Shown in pieces: positions 13,790 through 24,700 of a stretch of DNA of 64,000 nt. A program made the translations under genes and the position numbers. The stretch is from Narthecium ossifragum (lineage: Eukaryota; Streptophyta; Magnoliopsida; Dioscoreales; Nartheciaceae). The stretch spans positions 27,956,007-28,020,006 of the forward strand of contig OY986965.1 of the NCBI GenBank assembly GCA_963920575.1, given 5' to 3'. A model generated the notes under the pieces. The model saw nothing but the letters and a program-made list of their open reading frames with translations. It did no database searches and was not told the origin of the DNA. Every line of letters starts with the position of its first letter. The first letter of the stretch is position 1.

Positions 13790-14950
13790 GCTTATGAAGA
13801 TTAGCGAGATTATAAATTATTGAATTTAAACCAGTTGCATATTCCTACTATGAAAAATTTCCATGATCAAAATATCTTATGAAGATGAAGAGCATTAATC
13901 AGTTATTAAATTATAAACACACACTTCAGCAGTGGGAACACTCAATAAATAACCAACAACATATCTAGCCAATACTACAGCATAAGATGATAAATCATAA
14001 TAAATCTATTCAATAAGAGAAGTATTGATCTTTGAAAATGATCAATACTTCTATATTGATCTTAGGGGGAACATACCATTCATACATAATATCAAACTAA
14101 TGTTCCAACACATAACAGGGAGCTGGAGGTAGAATTGTCGCTTCAGTCTATTTCAACAGTATGTTGTGCATTTGTTTCTTGAGACTCATATAGCAATTTC
14201 TTCTCCTTTCCGGTTGCCAAATTTCTAACTGTCAGACTCTATTGGACTAACACACATAATAGTAACCTCTTAGATTGTTGCCATTGGTTCTCTACTGATA
14301 TTGTATCTGATATGAGTTCTTGTATATCTATGTCAAATTGATAATAGATGCCATACCAAGGTAATATTATCATATCATGGTTTACCAAAAAAAAATCAGG
14401 GAGCAGAAGCCATAATTATCTACTTCAAATTCAGCAATAAGATTTTCTGAACCGACAATAGACTCCATGCCAATGTAACAGTCTCGTCTTAGATAGCAGT
14501 TTAACAAGATTCATGATGCATGAGGTCTGTACATCTGTCAAAATAGGCCAACCACTCTCAGGGTGAATCCTTGACAGCAAAAATGCTTTTTGCATCAGCG
14601 GCACCATTAACAAATTGAGCCATTTACCTGATCTTGATTTTTATTTTTGGCTTGTTTTAGGAAGTCGAGATTTTAAATGTGGCTTGGCAGACGAAGATAT
14701 GGTTGCTATCCTAATGTAAATTCAAAAAAACACAAAAAACGCATAAAAAAACGCCGCACCTGCGCGAACTTCGCTTGCTCGGACTCCTCGTCGGTGGAGG
14801 GTGAGGCTACAGCCGGCCGACGAAGTTGACAATGGTTGGCGTCGACGACAGGAGGGGCGCCGGCGGCGGGGGCAGGGACGGCGACGGTGTTCTAGAGAGG
14901 TGACGGCGACGGCGAGGCTAGACGGCTTTTTCTAGGGCTTTTTCTAAGGC
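13790..14950. other. Intergenic, no gene recognised
   Basis: AT-rich DNA. A possible short exon at 14661-14727 follows an acceptor-like TTGTTTTAG, but it matches no family I know. Confidence 0.3.
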
Positions 14951-14954
14951 TTTT

Positions 14955-15415
14955 TCTAGGGCTTTTCAAGAGGGGGACAGGGGAGAGGGAGAGGGTGACG
15001 GAGAGGGAGAGGGGTGACGGCGACGACTCGTCGAGGGCGACGACGAGGCTGTTCCGGAGAGGAGAGGGAGAGGGAGCTGGCGACGGCGACGGAGAAGGAG
15101 AGGGGTGACGGCGACGACGAGGCTGTTCCGGAGAGGAGAGGGAGAGGGAGCTGGTGACGGCGACGGAGAGGGAAAGGGGTGACGGCGACGACTCGTCGAG
15201 GGCGACGACGAGGCTGTTCCGGAGAGGAGAGGGAGAGGGAGCTGGCGACGGCGACGGAGAGGGAGAGGGGTGACGGCGACGACGAGGCTGTTCCGGAGAG
15301 GAGAGGGAGAGGGAGCTGGCGACGGCGACGGAGAGGGAGAGGGTGACGGCGACTCGTCGAGGGCGACGACGGCAAGGGGGGATGGGGTTGAGATCGGGTT
15401 CGGATCCCTACTTTA
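14955..15415. repeat. GC-rich minisatellite in the right arm
   Basis: A block containing GAGGCTGTTCCGGAGAGGAG followed by GGGAGAGGGAGCTGG and GTGACGGCGACGAC recurs four times (starts near 15050, 15120, 15210 and 15286), with spacings of about 70-90 bp. The left arm holds only one unit, so the array grew in the right arm. Its complement encodes a Ser/Leu/Pro/Arg-rich repeat frame that has no sign of being a gene. Confidence 0.8.
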
Positions 15416-15726
15416 AACCGGCCAAGTAGTGTTTTTGGGATGAAAAATGGGTGGCCACGTAGGCATGTGCAATGCACATGCCTACGTGGCATGTAGCCAA
15501 ATCGGAATCCTTCTATCTTTTCTCTCACGATGGAGACTTATCAATAGTAAACCATCAAGTGTAGAATTGTAGATATACGTCATATATTGGCCTGGCCAGC
15601 TTCTGTCTGCTATCAATTTACCTTTTGTTCAAGTGCATGTACGTACGTAGAGCTACCTAGCTAGTTGCTGCCTGCAGCGGGTGGGCTGGGATTGAGGCCC
15701 TATGAAGTCCGGCAGCAATCATTAAG

Positions 15727-16728
15727 GTCTCGTTTGATTGTAGAATAGTCTATTCGGGGATTAGATTGGATAGGGCTCAATAATCCGGATACGTTGTGGG
15801 ATAAATTTTATTTTATTTTGATGTTTGGTTAAAAAAGTGGGAATAATGAGGTAATGATTACTTGGGATTGGTGAGGTGTAAAGTAAATGAATAATATTGG
15901 ATGAAAAAAGTGGAATAGAAATAGAGATTGGTGAGGTGGAAAGTAAATTAATAATATTCATACTTTAATTAATAATGTGATAATACATAAATATTCACCT
16001 TGGCTTTAATAAATTACTTAATAATATGATAATACATATTATATTAATTAAAATATAATATTACCAACCCACCTGTCCTTTTCGACGCCTCCTCTCCTGC
16101 TAATCCCTCTCACATCAATGCACACTTATTTGTCATATCCTGCTGACGCCCGCTCCTCCGCCATCATCAGCATCGATGCCCGCATGTCCTCCACCAGGTC
16201 GTATGACTCGACGGTGTTGGGGGCATTCTTGTCGGCACCGTGGCACGAACACGTGACCTCCACTTACAGCGAATGCGAAAAAGGATCGCATCACCACATG
16301 ACATAGCATGATAACATGGCATGGTTATACACATCATTGCATCCTCATGCTGAACCATTTTATATTAATATAATAATATTTTATTTTTATTTTTTTTATG
16401 ATAAATATAATAATTAATTTATAACATTAATTTATACACATCAATGAGCTACCTTTTCTATTATTAATTTAATTTTGGATTGGTGAGGTGTAAACTAAAT
16501 TAATTATATTTGATGAAAAAGATAGGATAGGAATAGGGATTGGTGAGGTGAAAAGTAGATGGGGGTAGGTGGGGCTTGGGGGGGTTTGGGGGGTTTTTGC
16601 ATAAAACCCCCTCTAATCCTGGGATTAGGAATCCCAGGATAAACCTTATCCCCGGGTGGGGATAAGGCCCTGTTTGGATGCTATCCCGGGATTGGTTGCC
16701 CTTATCTCAGTACCAAATAGGGCCTAAG
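15727..16728. mobile_element. Cluster of MITE-like AT-rich elements
   Basis: Two related halves (15727-15960 and 16480-16660) share GATTGGTGAGGTG and AGTAAAT motifs, and start or end with GTCTCGTTTGATT or GGGATAAGGCCCTGTTTGG. A short palindromic unit at 16668-16728 has ends GGCCCTGTTTGG and CCAAATAGGGCC. Boundaries are uncertain. No genes. Confidence 0.45.
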
Positions 16729-16732
16729 GATC

Positions 16733-18027
16733 AACAGGTCGGCAAGTCTGCATCGCACTGGGCGACACATCTGCATCTGCATCTACATCTACAAGTGGAT
16801 GGGTAACCTACCAACGGGAACTATCCTTTCAAGAGCTTCATCTCACTGGCGACACATCTGCATCGCAGCGATCAAACTACAGGAAGGGCTACGTTGGACA
16901 CCGGCAGCTCATGGGAAGGTCAATATACTAAAGGATCGATGGGTTCTGACTAACTCTCTCGCTTTTTCTCCTTCTCTCTACTCTTCTCTTACCCCAGGAG
17001 ACCTCCGCGTTTGCGACTTAATTGAGGAGTCCGATTGCTAGCGTGAAGATCTTCTCTCCATGTTCTTTCATCCTGAACTGGCGGATGCAATCCATGGGGG
17101 TCCAATCTTAAGGGGTGCAAACTCTTTCGTGGATAAGCCGATATGGATCTTTGATGTCAATTGTGAGATTTCTATTGCTTCCATCTATTGGTGGCTTCTA
17201 CATGATCATATAGAGAGATGGATTGGGGAGGAAGAGACCGCTGGTTGGATTGATTTGTGGAAAGCCCCGGTTGAGCCTCGGGTGAAGTTCTTCTCGTGAA
17301 AGCTCTTCCATGGCAAGGTTTTTGCTGTTGAACATCGGGTGAAGTTTTTCTTACGAGGTGTCGAACAATTAGCTTGCCTGATTGCTACTTGCCTGATTGC
17401 TAGACAAGTTAAAGAGTTTGAAGCTTCCTTCCTCCCGTGTCATGCTCCAACTCCGGTCGTCACGGATTCTACTGTTGTCATTCGCATTGATGCCTCTGTC
17501 CGTGGAGGTGAGGTAGGGCTGGCGACTAATTTCTTTCTTGACGGGCTCAATTCTTCCTGGGATTGGGTTGCGAGGGCGCGGATCTCTTTTGTGGTTGAAG
17601 CAGAGTTGCGGGCAATGGAAGGGGGGCTATTGGAATCAAATAGAAGGGGAGTCAAGTCAGTAATTCTGGAATCGGACTCTTGATTGGTATTGGCTTTGTT
17701 TCCGGCAAATTTGCTTGGTCGCAGGAACTCGCTGGGGTGTTGCTGTCGATTTGGAGGTTGGCAGCTTCCTTCGGCGATGCTATGTTTGTGCACACATCCC
17801 GTGTGAGTTCCACCGCACAGCGGATGGCATGGCGTCCTCGGTCTGGGGGATCCCTTTATTCCCATGTCCTGAGAGGTTCTGCGTCTATGTCTTGATCATT
17901 TCTCTGTTTTTCCCCCTTCTTCTCTGGGCTCCTCTGTTTTAGCCCTTTTGTTCGGTTTGTTTTCTCCTTTTATGGTTTTCTTGTTTGGTTCCGCAACCCT
18001 TGGTTTCATCTACCCCCTCAAAAAAAA
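16733..18027 (+). pseudogene. LINE ORF2 tail (RNase H), 5'-truncated, with poly(A)
   Basis: A LINE 3' end. One frame from about 16799 to 17683, broken by TAG at 17039-17041 and TGA at 17297-17299, holds a degenerate LINE linker and zf-RVT region (WKAPVEPRVKFFS) and then the start of an RNase H domain (IRIDASVRGGEVGLA, VEAELRAMEGG, ILESDS). The frame then shifts, and CTHPV-type RNase H end residues appear in another frame. A poly(A) of 8-9 bases ends the element at about 18027. The reverse transcriptase is absent. Confidence 0.8.
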
Positions 18028-18148
18028 GCTGGCCAGACTACTCTTTGTAAGACCTATATCTGTATAAATTTGTCACGTCGAGTATATCATTGTAAGATTC
18101 ATTGATGAGAGAGAGTCAGCTTAAACAACGCCGGACTTTGGTATATAT
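18028..18148. repeat. Duplicated block, partner of 35830-35945
   Basis: Shared anchors with 35830-35945: GCTGGCCAGACTA, GTCAGC(T/A)TAAACAACG and CGCCGGACT. Non-coding. It marks the far side of the segmental duplication that includes peroxidases 1 and 2. Confidence 0.7.
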
Positions 18149-18155
18149 ATATATA

Positions 18156-18330
18156 TCATCTTTATAAGAGACTATGGTTATAAATGAAGAGGATTTCCTA
18201 GGTGGAGCCTATGTGGTGTCTATGTGGCATGATAATCCTAAATTGAGGTGGTTTAGTGGGAGGGAGTTATTGGGTGGTTATTGAGCTGGGGTTGGTGGTT
18301 ACCCTGCCATGTGACATGGGGCACAACTAG
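18156..18330 (+). mobile_element. Mini-Helitron (copy 2)
   Basis: 175 bp from TCATCTTTATAAGAG to GGCACAACTAG between A (18155) and T (18331). The hairpin CCATGT-G-ACATGG lies 8 bp before the CTAG end. These are the hallmarks of Helitrons (5' TC, 3' hairpin and CTRR, insertion between A and T). (TA)n lies on both sides. The homologous duplicate block near 35945 lacks it. Confidence 0.8.
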
Positions 18331-18348
18331 TATATATATATATATATA

Positions 18349-18551
18349 TCATCCTTATATATGAGCATGGTTATAAGTTAACCTTTTGTTGTCCTACTGG
18401 CATCCTATGTGGCAGGGTTTATCCTATGTGGCTGCTGATGTGGAGGGGGTAATAGTGAGGGAGGGGGGGAGTTAGGGGGGTTAGTGGGGAGTTATGAGGG
18501 AGGTGAGGGGAGATGGTGGTTACCCTGCCATGTGACAAGGGATAGGACTAG
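18349..18551 (+). mobile_element. Mini-Helitron (copy 3)
   Basis: 203 bp from TCATCCTTATATATGAG to GGATAGGACTAG between A (18348) and T (18552), 18 bp of (TA)n after copy 2. It shares ATGGTTATAA near the start and GGTGGTTACCCTGCCATGTG near the end with copy 2. Confidence 0.8.
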
Positions 18552-18568
18552 TATATATATATATATAT

Positions 18569-19125
18569 ACTCTTACATGAATTTGGATATCCTATGGAAT
18601 GGTGTGGAACAGCTTTTCTTTGTTTGATTAATTGAGCCAAAAAAAGGCAAAATGATGTGTTCTAGCTGTTAGATAAAGCATGATTGAAGATATTTACCGT
18701 TTAGAGATTGCATGAATCATGTATTGTAATAGTATCATATGATGCAGTATAATATGTCGAAAATCATTTTAACGGTTAATGCAACTCCATATAGCTGCTT
18801 GGAGTCTTATGCTGGCCTACAAATAGGCCACTAAAGATTTCCATCTATTTCATTTTAATTATTTATCCAAACATCATACGGTTTTTTTTATTTTATGACT
18901 TGAGCCGAGGTTATGTAATTATTTACAGGATATGCCTCAAGCCCCTCCTCAGCCTGCCACACAAAACCGGTGTCGTTTGGTGCTGTCTAGACGACACCAT
19001 TTAGCTAACCGGTCTGCTTTAACATTAGCAAACAGGGTATATGAAGAACTACAATATACTCAAAGTTCAGAAACAGCCTTCAAACAGTCTTGGCGAGCTC
19101 GTCCTCCTCCCTTGGTCACGTTCTC
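18569..19125. other. Intergenic, no gene seen
   Basis: AT-rich DNA with weak similarity to 35950-36010, consistent with the duplicated block continuing. No coding signal. Confidence 0.4.
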
Positions 19126-19129
19126 CGCC

Positions 19130-19755
19130 CAGTGAGGACCCCAACTACTTCTTTTCGCATCAGACTCTATAATGACCCTTCTCTTGTTTCTCTTTTTAGC
19201 CCACTTTAGGGCCTGCACACACCAAGCAATTCAGCTCCAAAAACAGACATAGCCAATACCCTTGCTCCTTGAACCCATCACATCGCGCCGCCCGCATTGG
19301 TAGCCACCACCCCAATTGCGGCGTTGAAGTAACCCCATAGCTCGCATGAGGCATCCATCTGTAGCACCACCGTACCATCCATCATATGTGTCTCCTTGGC
19401 AAGGCTAACAAGCTTTAAAAATTCTTCGACTAACCGTTTGGTTCTGCAAGCAACAATCTCACAAGTCTCTCCAAAAACTCGGCCATTCCGCACCTTCCAT
19501 AACAGCCAAATGCCATGCCCCAAATAGGCCTGAAGCTGGCGAATGCCCGGTTGGCTAGATGAACGCAGGAAACACTCTCAACAGGTTGTCCTGGTTCTAG
19601 TCACAAGCCCCTATACCTAGCTCCTGCAGAAGCCATTCCATCACCCGGTGAACAAAATAACAGTCGAACATGGTATGAGCAACCGATTCATTAACTCCAA
19701 AGGGGGGGCAACCTCTGTCGCAAGCTCGATGAATACGCCACGTGCCATCTCTAAC
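19130..19755 (-). pseudogene. LINE ORF2 tail (zf-RVT and RNase H), minus strand
   Basis: Read on the minus strand, 19740-19560 resembles the zf-RVT motif (a Cys pair, ESVAHTMFDC), then GIWLLWKVRNGRVFGE (19500s), then an RNase H start (VLQMDASCELWGY, AAIGVVATNAGG) that shifts frame near 19280. TAG stops interrupt the zf-RVT part. Only the last third of ORF2 remains and no clear poly(A) was found. Confidence 0.7.
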
Positions 19756-19956
19756 TCCAAACATCATACGTTGAAATCAACATATATAAACTAGATTATA
19801 ATACCTAGGGACAGCGATATATATTGACGGCAATTAATGTATCTTGAATGTTCCATGGCCTTGTTTGTTTGTCAGCCAGAGGACCATGCATGTGCTGTAG
19901 GACACGCTAGAGTTAGGCAAGAGATAAACGGAGCGAGGACAAAATGTCTAACCGCT

Positions 19957-20154
19957 TGTTTGGCATGGGATTCTCGTGCTTACGCTTAAATATTTTTTTC
20001 TAATTCAGATTATCATTACTCATTTATTCTCATTCCATTCATCATTATTATTATTTTTTCTTATTTTAAATAATAATTACTATTTTATTTTCACTTTTTT
20101 TAATTCTAAAATTTCTTAACTCATAAAAAACTAATCCCATATCAAACGAACCTT
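19957..20154. mobile_element. MITE, Tourist-like (CTTGTTTGGCATGGG ends)
   Basis: About 198 bp, AT-rich. Left end GCTTGTTTGGCATGGGATT, right complement AAGGTTCGTTTGATATGGG. Same family look as 2326-2595 and 35048-35302. Confidence 0.6.
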
Positions 20155-20346
20155 AAAAGACATGAGAACTTTTAAGTCAAGAGCAAACAGTAGTTTGTAT
20201 TATCTTCATACATATATATATATATATTATATATATATATATAAGAGCTAGAGGGCCGGACACAACTTTGATATGATAAATTATTAATTGGCAGCTCTAA
20301 CACGACCATTCGGATTAACAACCACAAGAAGAAAGAACAAACCATG

Positions 20347-20960
20347 TGTTAGCCAAAATAATGGCTAAATCATTAATGACGGACACGTAGTCAAAAAAGC
20401 AATGACTAAATGGACGATAATCATATAATCTTATCGACCAGATAAAACCTATCGACCAAATGGACGATATAATATCGACTAAATAAACGATAGAAGCTAT
20501 CGACCAAATGGACGATAGAATATTGACCAAATGGACGATATCATCCATATGACACCATCATTTAAGGACTAAGGACGATAATCGCCCAAAAGTCACAATT
20601 GGACATGTTACCCAATATCATCGTCCAAAAGCAATTAACACGTGTGCCAAATATGGTTAAAAAACACATGCAGGTATGACGTGGACAAGAAACGATAAGT
20701 AAGCCAGCATAATCGTGACGTATGCAACGAACGAGCATCGACCACGTGTACTCTACAACCAGACACGGACGTGGGAGAAGCTGTTATGAAGCAGTTCACA
20801 CACGATCTCCTCTTTTTCCGCCATCAACGCTCAAGGCGAGAGCAGTTATTTAGTTCCTAAGATAAATAGCTTTTCTTCTCCACTGTAAACCCCCATGATA
20901 ACCTGTAACCTGCTCTTAAGCATGGCTTTCGTTTCTTATGTACCTGTAAGTTGATTAATA
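20347..20960 (+). mobile_element. Solo LTR family A (copy 2), left part
   Basis: Starts TGTTAG directly after CCATG (20342-20346). The right part ends CTAACA at 29592, directly before a second CCATG (29593-29597), a perfect 5-bp target-site duplication. The two parts together make 1263 bp; copy 1 is 1227 bp. The left part contains about five direct repeats of the type TCGACCAAATGGACGATA between 20400 and 20545, probably U3. It is interrupted by the copia element at 20961. Confidence 0.9.
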
Positions 20961-21683
20961 TGTTGATTTTTGGCTCCATCCAACATCCGATCGATCCGGC
21001 TTTGGTTTTTTGGCTTGTTTCAAACATCCGATCGATCCTTCTTGCATTTGATGACTATTGGCTCATTTCACACTTGCTGGATCGATCGGACTCTGCATGA
21101 TCGATCCAGCTCTATAGAGCGATCGATCCTGCTCTGCATTTTCCCCAGACAGAGGACGGTGTTTTGGAGGAAGCTTCAAGCGATCGATCCTAAGATCGCT
21201 CCTACGCCAAGGATCACTCCTATTTGGTTCCGACCGATCCGTCTCTACTGTAGGATCGATCGGACTCGAGATTTCTGGGATCCGTCGACGCTCAAGCAGA
21301 TCGATCGATCCTTCCTCTCTAGTAGGATCGATCGGACCCAATCAGATGGCAAATCCGATGGCTCAGATTAATTCTGGGTTTGGGTTATTTGGAGGGATAT
21401 AAATAGAGTGTTTGTAACCCTAATATCGAAGGGAGAAAAATAGGGTTTTGGAGAGAGCTTGAGAGCCTTTTGGAGAGAGGCTTTTGCCCTAGTTTGTAAT
21501 CCTTCATCTTGATTAGTGGATTGACCCCGCCGTGCCGCCCGTGGATGTAGGCTATTGCCGAACCACGTAAATCCCTGTGTTTCTGGAGTGTTCTTTATTT
21601 TCTCTCCCCCTATTCTTGGTGTGTTTTGTTTTCTTCTCGATTGGTGGTGGATTTTTGCATTGGGGGTGCCTTCTGGCGCAACA
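20961..21683 (+). repeat. Copia 5' LTR
   Basis: 723 bp. The first 390 bp hold at least eight GATCGATC/CGATCGAT palindromic motifs. A TATA box (TATAAATA) lies at 21398-21405, so U3 is about 420 bp. Ends GCGCAACA. Confidence 0.95.
21398..21405 (+). promoter_or_regulatory. TATA box of the copia 5' LTR
   Basis: TATAAATA in a TA-poor stretch of the LTR, repeated at 28653-28660 in the 3' LTR. Transcription would start roughly 30 bp downstream. Confidence 0.7.
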
Positions 21684-21685
21684 AG

Positions 21686-21697
21686 TGGTATCAGAGC
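21686..21697 (+). other. Primer binding site, initiator tRNA-Met
   Basis: TGGTATCAGAGC, the standard plant tRNA-iMet primer site, begins two bases after the 5' LTR. Confidence 0.95.
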
Positions 21698-21747
21698 TCA
21701 GGTTCAGATCTAGGCATTGGAGTTGATTCACCATCCACATCGAGAAG

Positions 21748-24700
21748 ATGTCTGAGGATTCGTCGTCGAAATCTACACCGACAACGAGATCCACAGTTTC
21801 GAATACGAAGTTCGAGGTAGAGAAATTTGATGGAACTAACAACTTTGGAATGTGGCAGTGCGAGGTCTTGGATGTTTTGTTCCAGCAAGAACTAGACATA
21901 ACTTTGGAAGAGAAGCCCGAGGAGATGTCAGATGAAGATTGGAAGAAGATCAATCGTCTGGCGTGTGGAACAATCAGGCTTTGTTTGGCAAGAGATCAGA
22001 AGTATTTTGTAATGAGAGAAACTTCAGCAAAGGAATTGTGGAAGAAATTGGAGGACAAGTTTATGACCAAAAGCATTGAGAATAGGCTTTATTTGAAGAA
22101 GAAGCTCTTCCGTTTCCAATACAAAGGAGGTACTTCTATGTCTGAGCATTTGAATGGTTATAATAAGATTCTTGCTGATTTACAGAATTTAGAAGTTGAG
22201 ATATTAGATGAAGATAAAGCTCTCTTGTTGTTGAATTCTTTGCCTGATTCGTATGAACACTTGACTACTACTTTATTGTATGGGAAAAGTGAGATCAAGT
22301 ATGAAGATGTTGCTAATGCTTTGATAAATAATGAGTATCGGAAATTGGACAAGCATGTTCATAGAGATTCAGGTTCAGAAGCTTTGATCGTACGAGGTAG
22401 ATCAGAGAAGAAGAAATTTGGTAAACATGGGAAGTTCCGATCGAAGTCGAGGGGTGCATCGGCTGAAAGAAAAATTCCTGCGAAGGATGAGTGTTCCTAT
22501 TGTCACAATAAAGGGCATTGGAAGAAAGATTGTCCTGTGTTGATGAAGAACAAGGACAATAAGAATTCAAAGGCGAATGTAGCGCACTCAGATGATGAAG
22601 ATTCAGATATAGCTTTGACTGGTTCAGCATTGGTTTGTGACACTGACGAGTGGATTTTGGATTCGGGTTGTACCTATCACATGTGTCCGAATAGGAATTG
22701 GTTTTCCAGCTTTGAGGAGCTGGATGGTGGAGTAGTCTATATGGGTAATGATAACGCCTGTATGACGAAAGGGATAGGTAAAATCCGGTTGGAGATGCAT
22801 GATGGAACAATCAAAGAGTTAACAGATGTTCGGTATGTCCCGGATTTGAAGAAGAATCTTATTTCATTGGGTGTTTTGGAATCTAAAGGCTTCACAGTTA
22901 CGATGAAAGGTGGAGTTCTTAAGGTTATTTCAGGAGCTCTTGTGGTGATGAAGGGAATTAGAAGGAAAAATCTGTATTTTCTACAGGGATGCACTATAGT
23001 AGGTGGAGCAGCAGTTGTTTCTCAAAATTCTGAGTTAGAAGATACCACCAGACTATGGCATATGCGATTGGGACATGCAGGAGAAAAAGTCTTGAATGGA
23101 TTGATGAAGCAAAGTCTCTTAAAAGGAGCAAAGGTATGCAAACTCAGTTTCTGTGAACACTGTGTTTTGGGCAAGCAAACTAGAGTAAAGTTTGGCACTG
23201 CAGTTCATCAAACTAAAGGTATTTTGGATTACATACACACATATGTTTGGGGTCCTACCAAGACAGCATCTTTGGGAGGTATGCATTGGTTTGTTTCTTT
23301 TGTTGATGATTTTTCTAGAAGAGTTTAGGTTTATCCTATGAAGCATAAGGATGAAGTGTTAGATAATTTTTTGAAGTGGAAGAAGATGATAGAAACTCAA
23401 ACTGGTAGAAAAATTAAATGTCATCGTTCTGATAATGGTGGTGAGTTCAAATCAGATCCTTTCTTGAAGCTATGTGAGGATGAAGGGATAGTTAGACACT
23501 TCACTGTTAGGGAGACACCACAGCAGAATGGGATATCAGAATGGATGAATCGTACTTTACTGGAGAAGGTACGATGTATGTTGTCTAATGCTGGCTTGGG
23601 AAAAGAATTTTAGGCTGAAGCTTTGTCATATGCATGTCACCTCATCAACAGATTACCTGCATCTGCAAATGAGGGAAAGACTCCACTTGAGGTATGGTCT
23701 GGACATCCTGCTACAGATTATGATTCTTTGCATATATTTGGTTGCCCTGCATATTATCATGTTAGGGAAAGTAAGCTAGATCCTAGATCCAAGAAAGCAA
23801 TATTCTTGGGTTTCAAAACTGGTGTGAAAGGATATAGACTTTGGTGCTCTCAGTCCAGGAAGGTTATTATTAGCAGAGATGTTAAATTTGATGAGTTATC
23901 CATGTTGAAGGAAAATATGCAAAACTCTCAGGAGGAGAGTACTGGTAGGAGTGTTTTTCAGCAGGTGGAGTTTGAGGCTCCAGTTGTTCCAGTGAAGATG
24001 CATAGCAGACATGTTCAGAATGAGGAATCAAGTTCAGATGAGGAGGAGACTCATGAGGAACCACAGCAACCAGATTCAATTGCAGTCCATAGACCTAGAA
24101 GAGAGATTCGAAAGCCTGCCAGGTATACAGACTTGGTAGCATTTGCACTTCCAGTTATTGATGATGATATTCCATCTACTTACAGAGAAGCAGTGAAGAG
24201 TTCTGAGAAAGTAGAATGGAAAAAGGCTATGGATGAAGAGATGCAATCTCTCTCTAAGAATTCGACATGGGAGTTGGTACAGCTCCCTTTGGGAAAGACA
24301 GTCATTGGTTGCAAGTGGGTTTACACAAAGAAGGAGGATCAATTGGCAAAAGATAATCTGAGATACAAGGCTAGGCTTGTAGCTAAAGGCTACAGTCAGA
24401 AAGAAGGAATAGATTACAATGAGGTATTTTCTCTAGTTGTCAAGCATTCTTCTATTCGTATTTTGTTAGCCTTGGTTGCTCAGTTTGATCTTGAATTAGT
24501 ACAACTTGTTGTCAAAACTGCTTTCTTGCATGGTGATTTGGAGGAGGATCTGTACATGTCTCAACCAGATGGGTTCAAAATTGCTGGAAAGGAGAACTTG
24601 GTTTGCAAATTGAAGAAATCTCTGTATGGTTTGAAACAGTCTCCAAGGCAGTGGAACAAGAGATTTGACCAGTTCATGAAAGGTATCAAGTATACTAGAA

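Larger units (their letters stand above)
10028..15555. mobile_element. Composite bounded by long GC-rich inverted repeats, with gene fragments
   Basis: The arm at about 10058-10288 is repeated in inverse orientation at about 15275-15505. Shared blocks include GATCTCAACCCCATCC and CCCTCGACGAGTCGCCGTC. Outside the arms the 13-mer CAAGTGTAGAATT occurs in direct orientation at 10015-10027 and 15556-15568, resembling a target-site duplication, although Mutator elements usually make 8-11 bp. Inside lie a beta-glucosidase fragment (12531-12640) and a broken GRF zinc-finger gene (13341-13736). No transposase is present. The layout fits a gene-capturing Pack-MULE, but the extreme ends do not pair well, so two separate related insertions remain possible. 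Confidence 0.55.

Noticed and set aside
14956..15528. Minus-strand frame rich in Ser, Leu, Pro and Arg
   Set aside because: Product of the GC-rich minisatellite; the residue pattern follows the DNA repeat.
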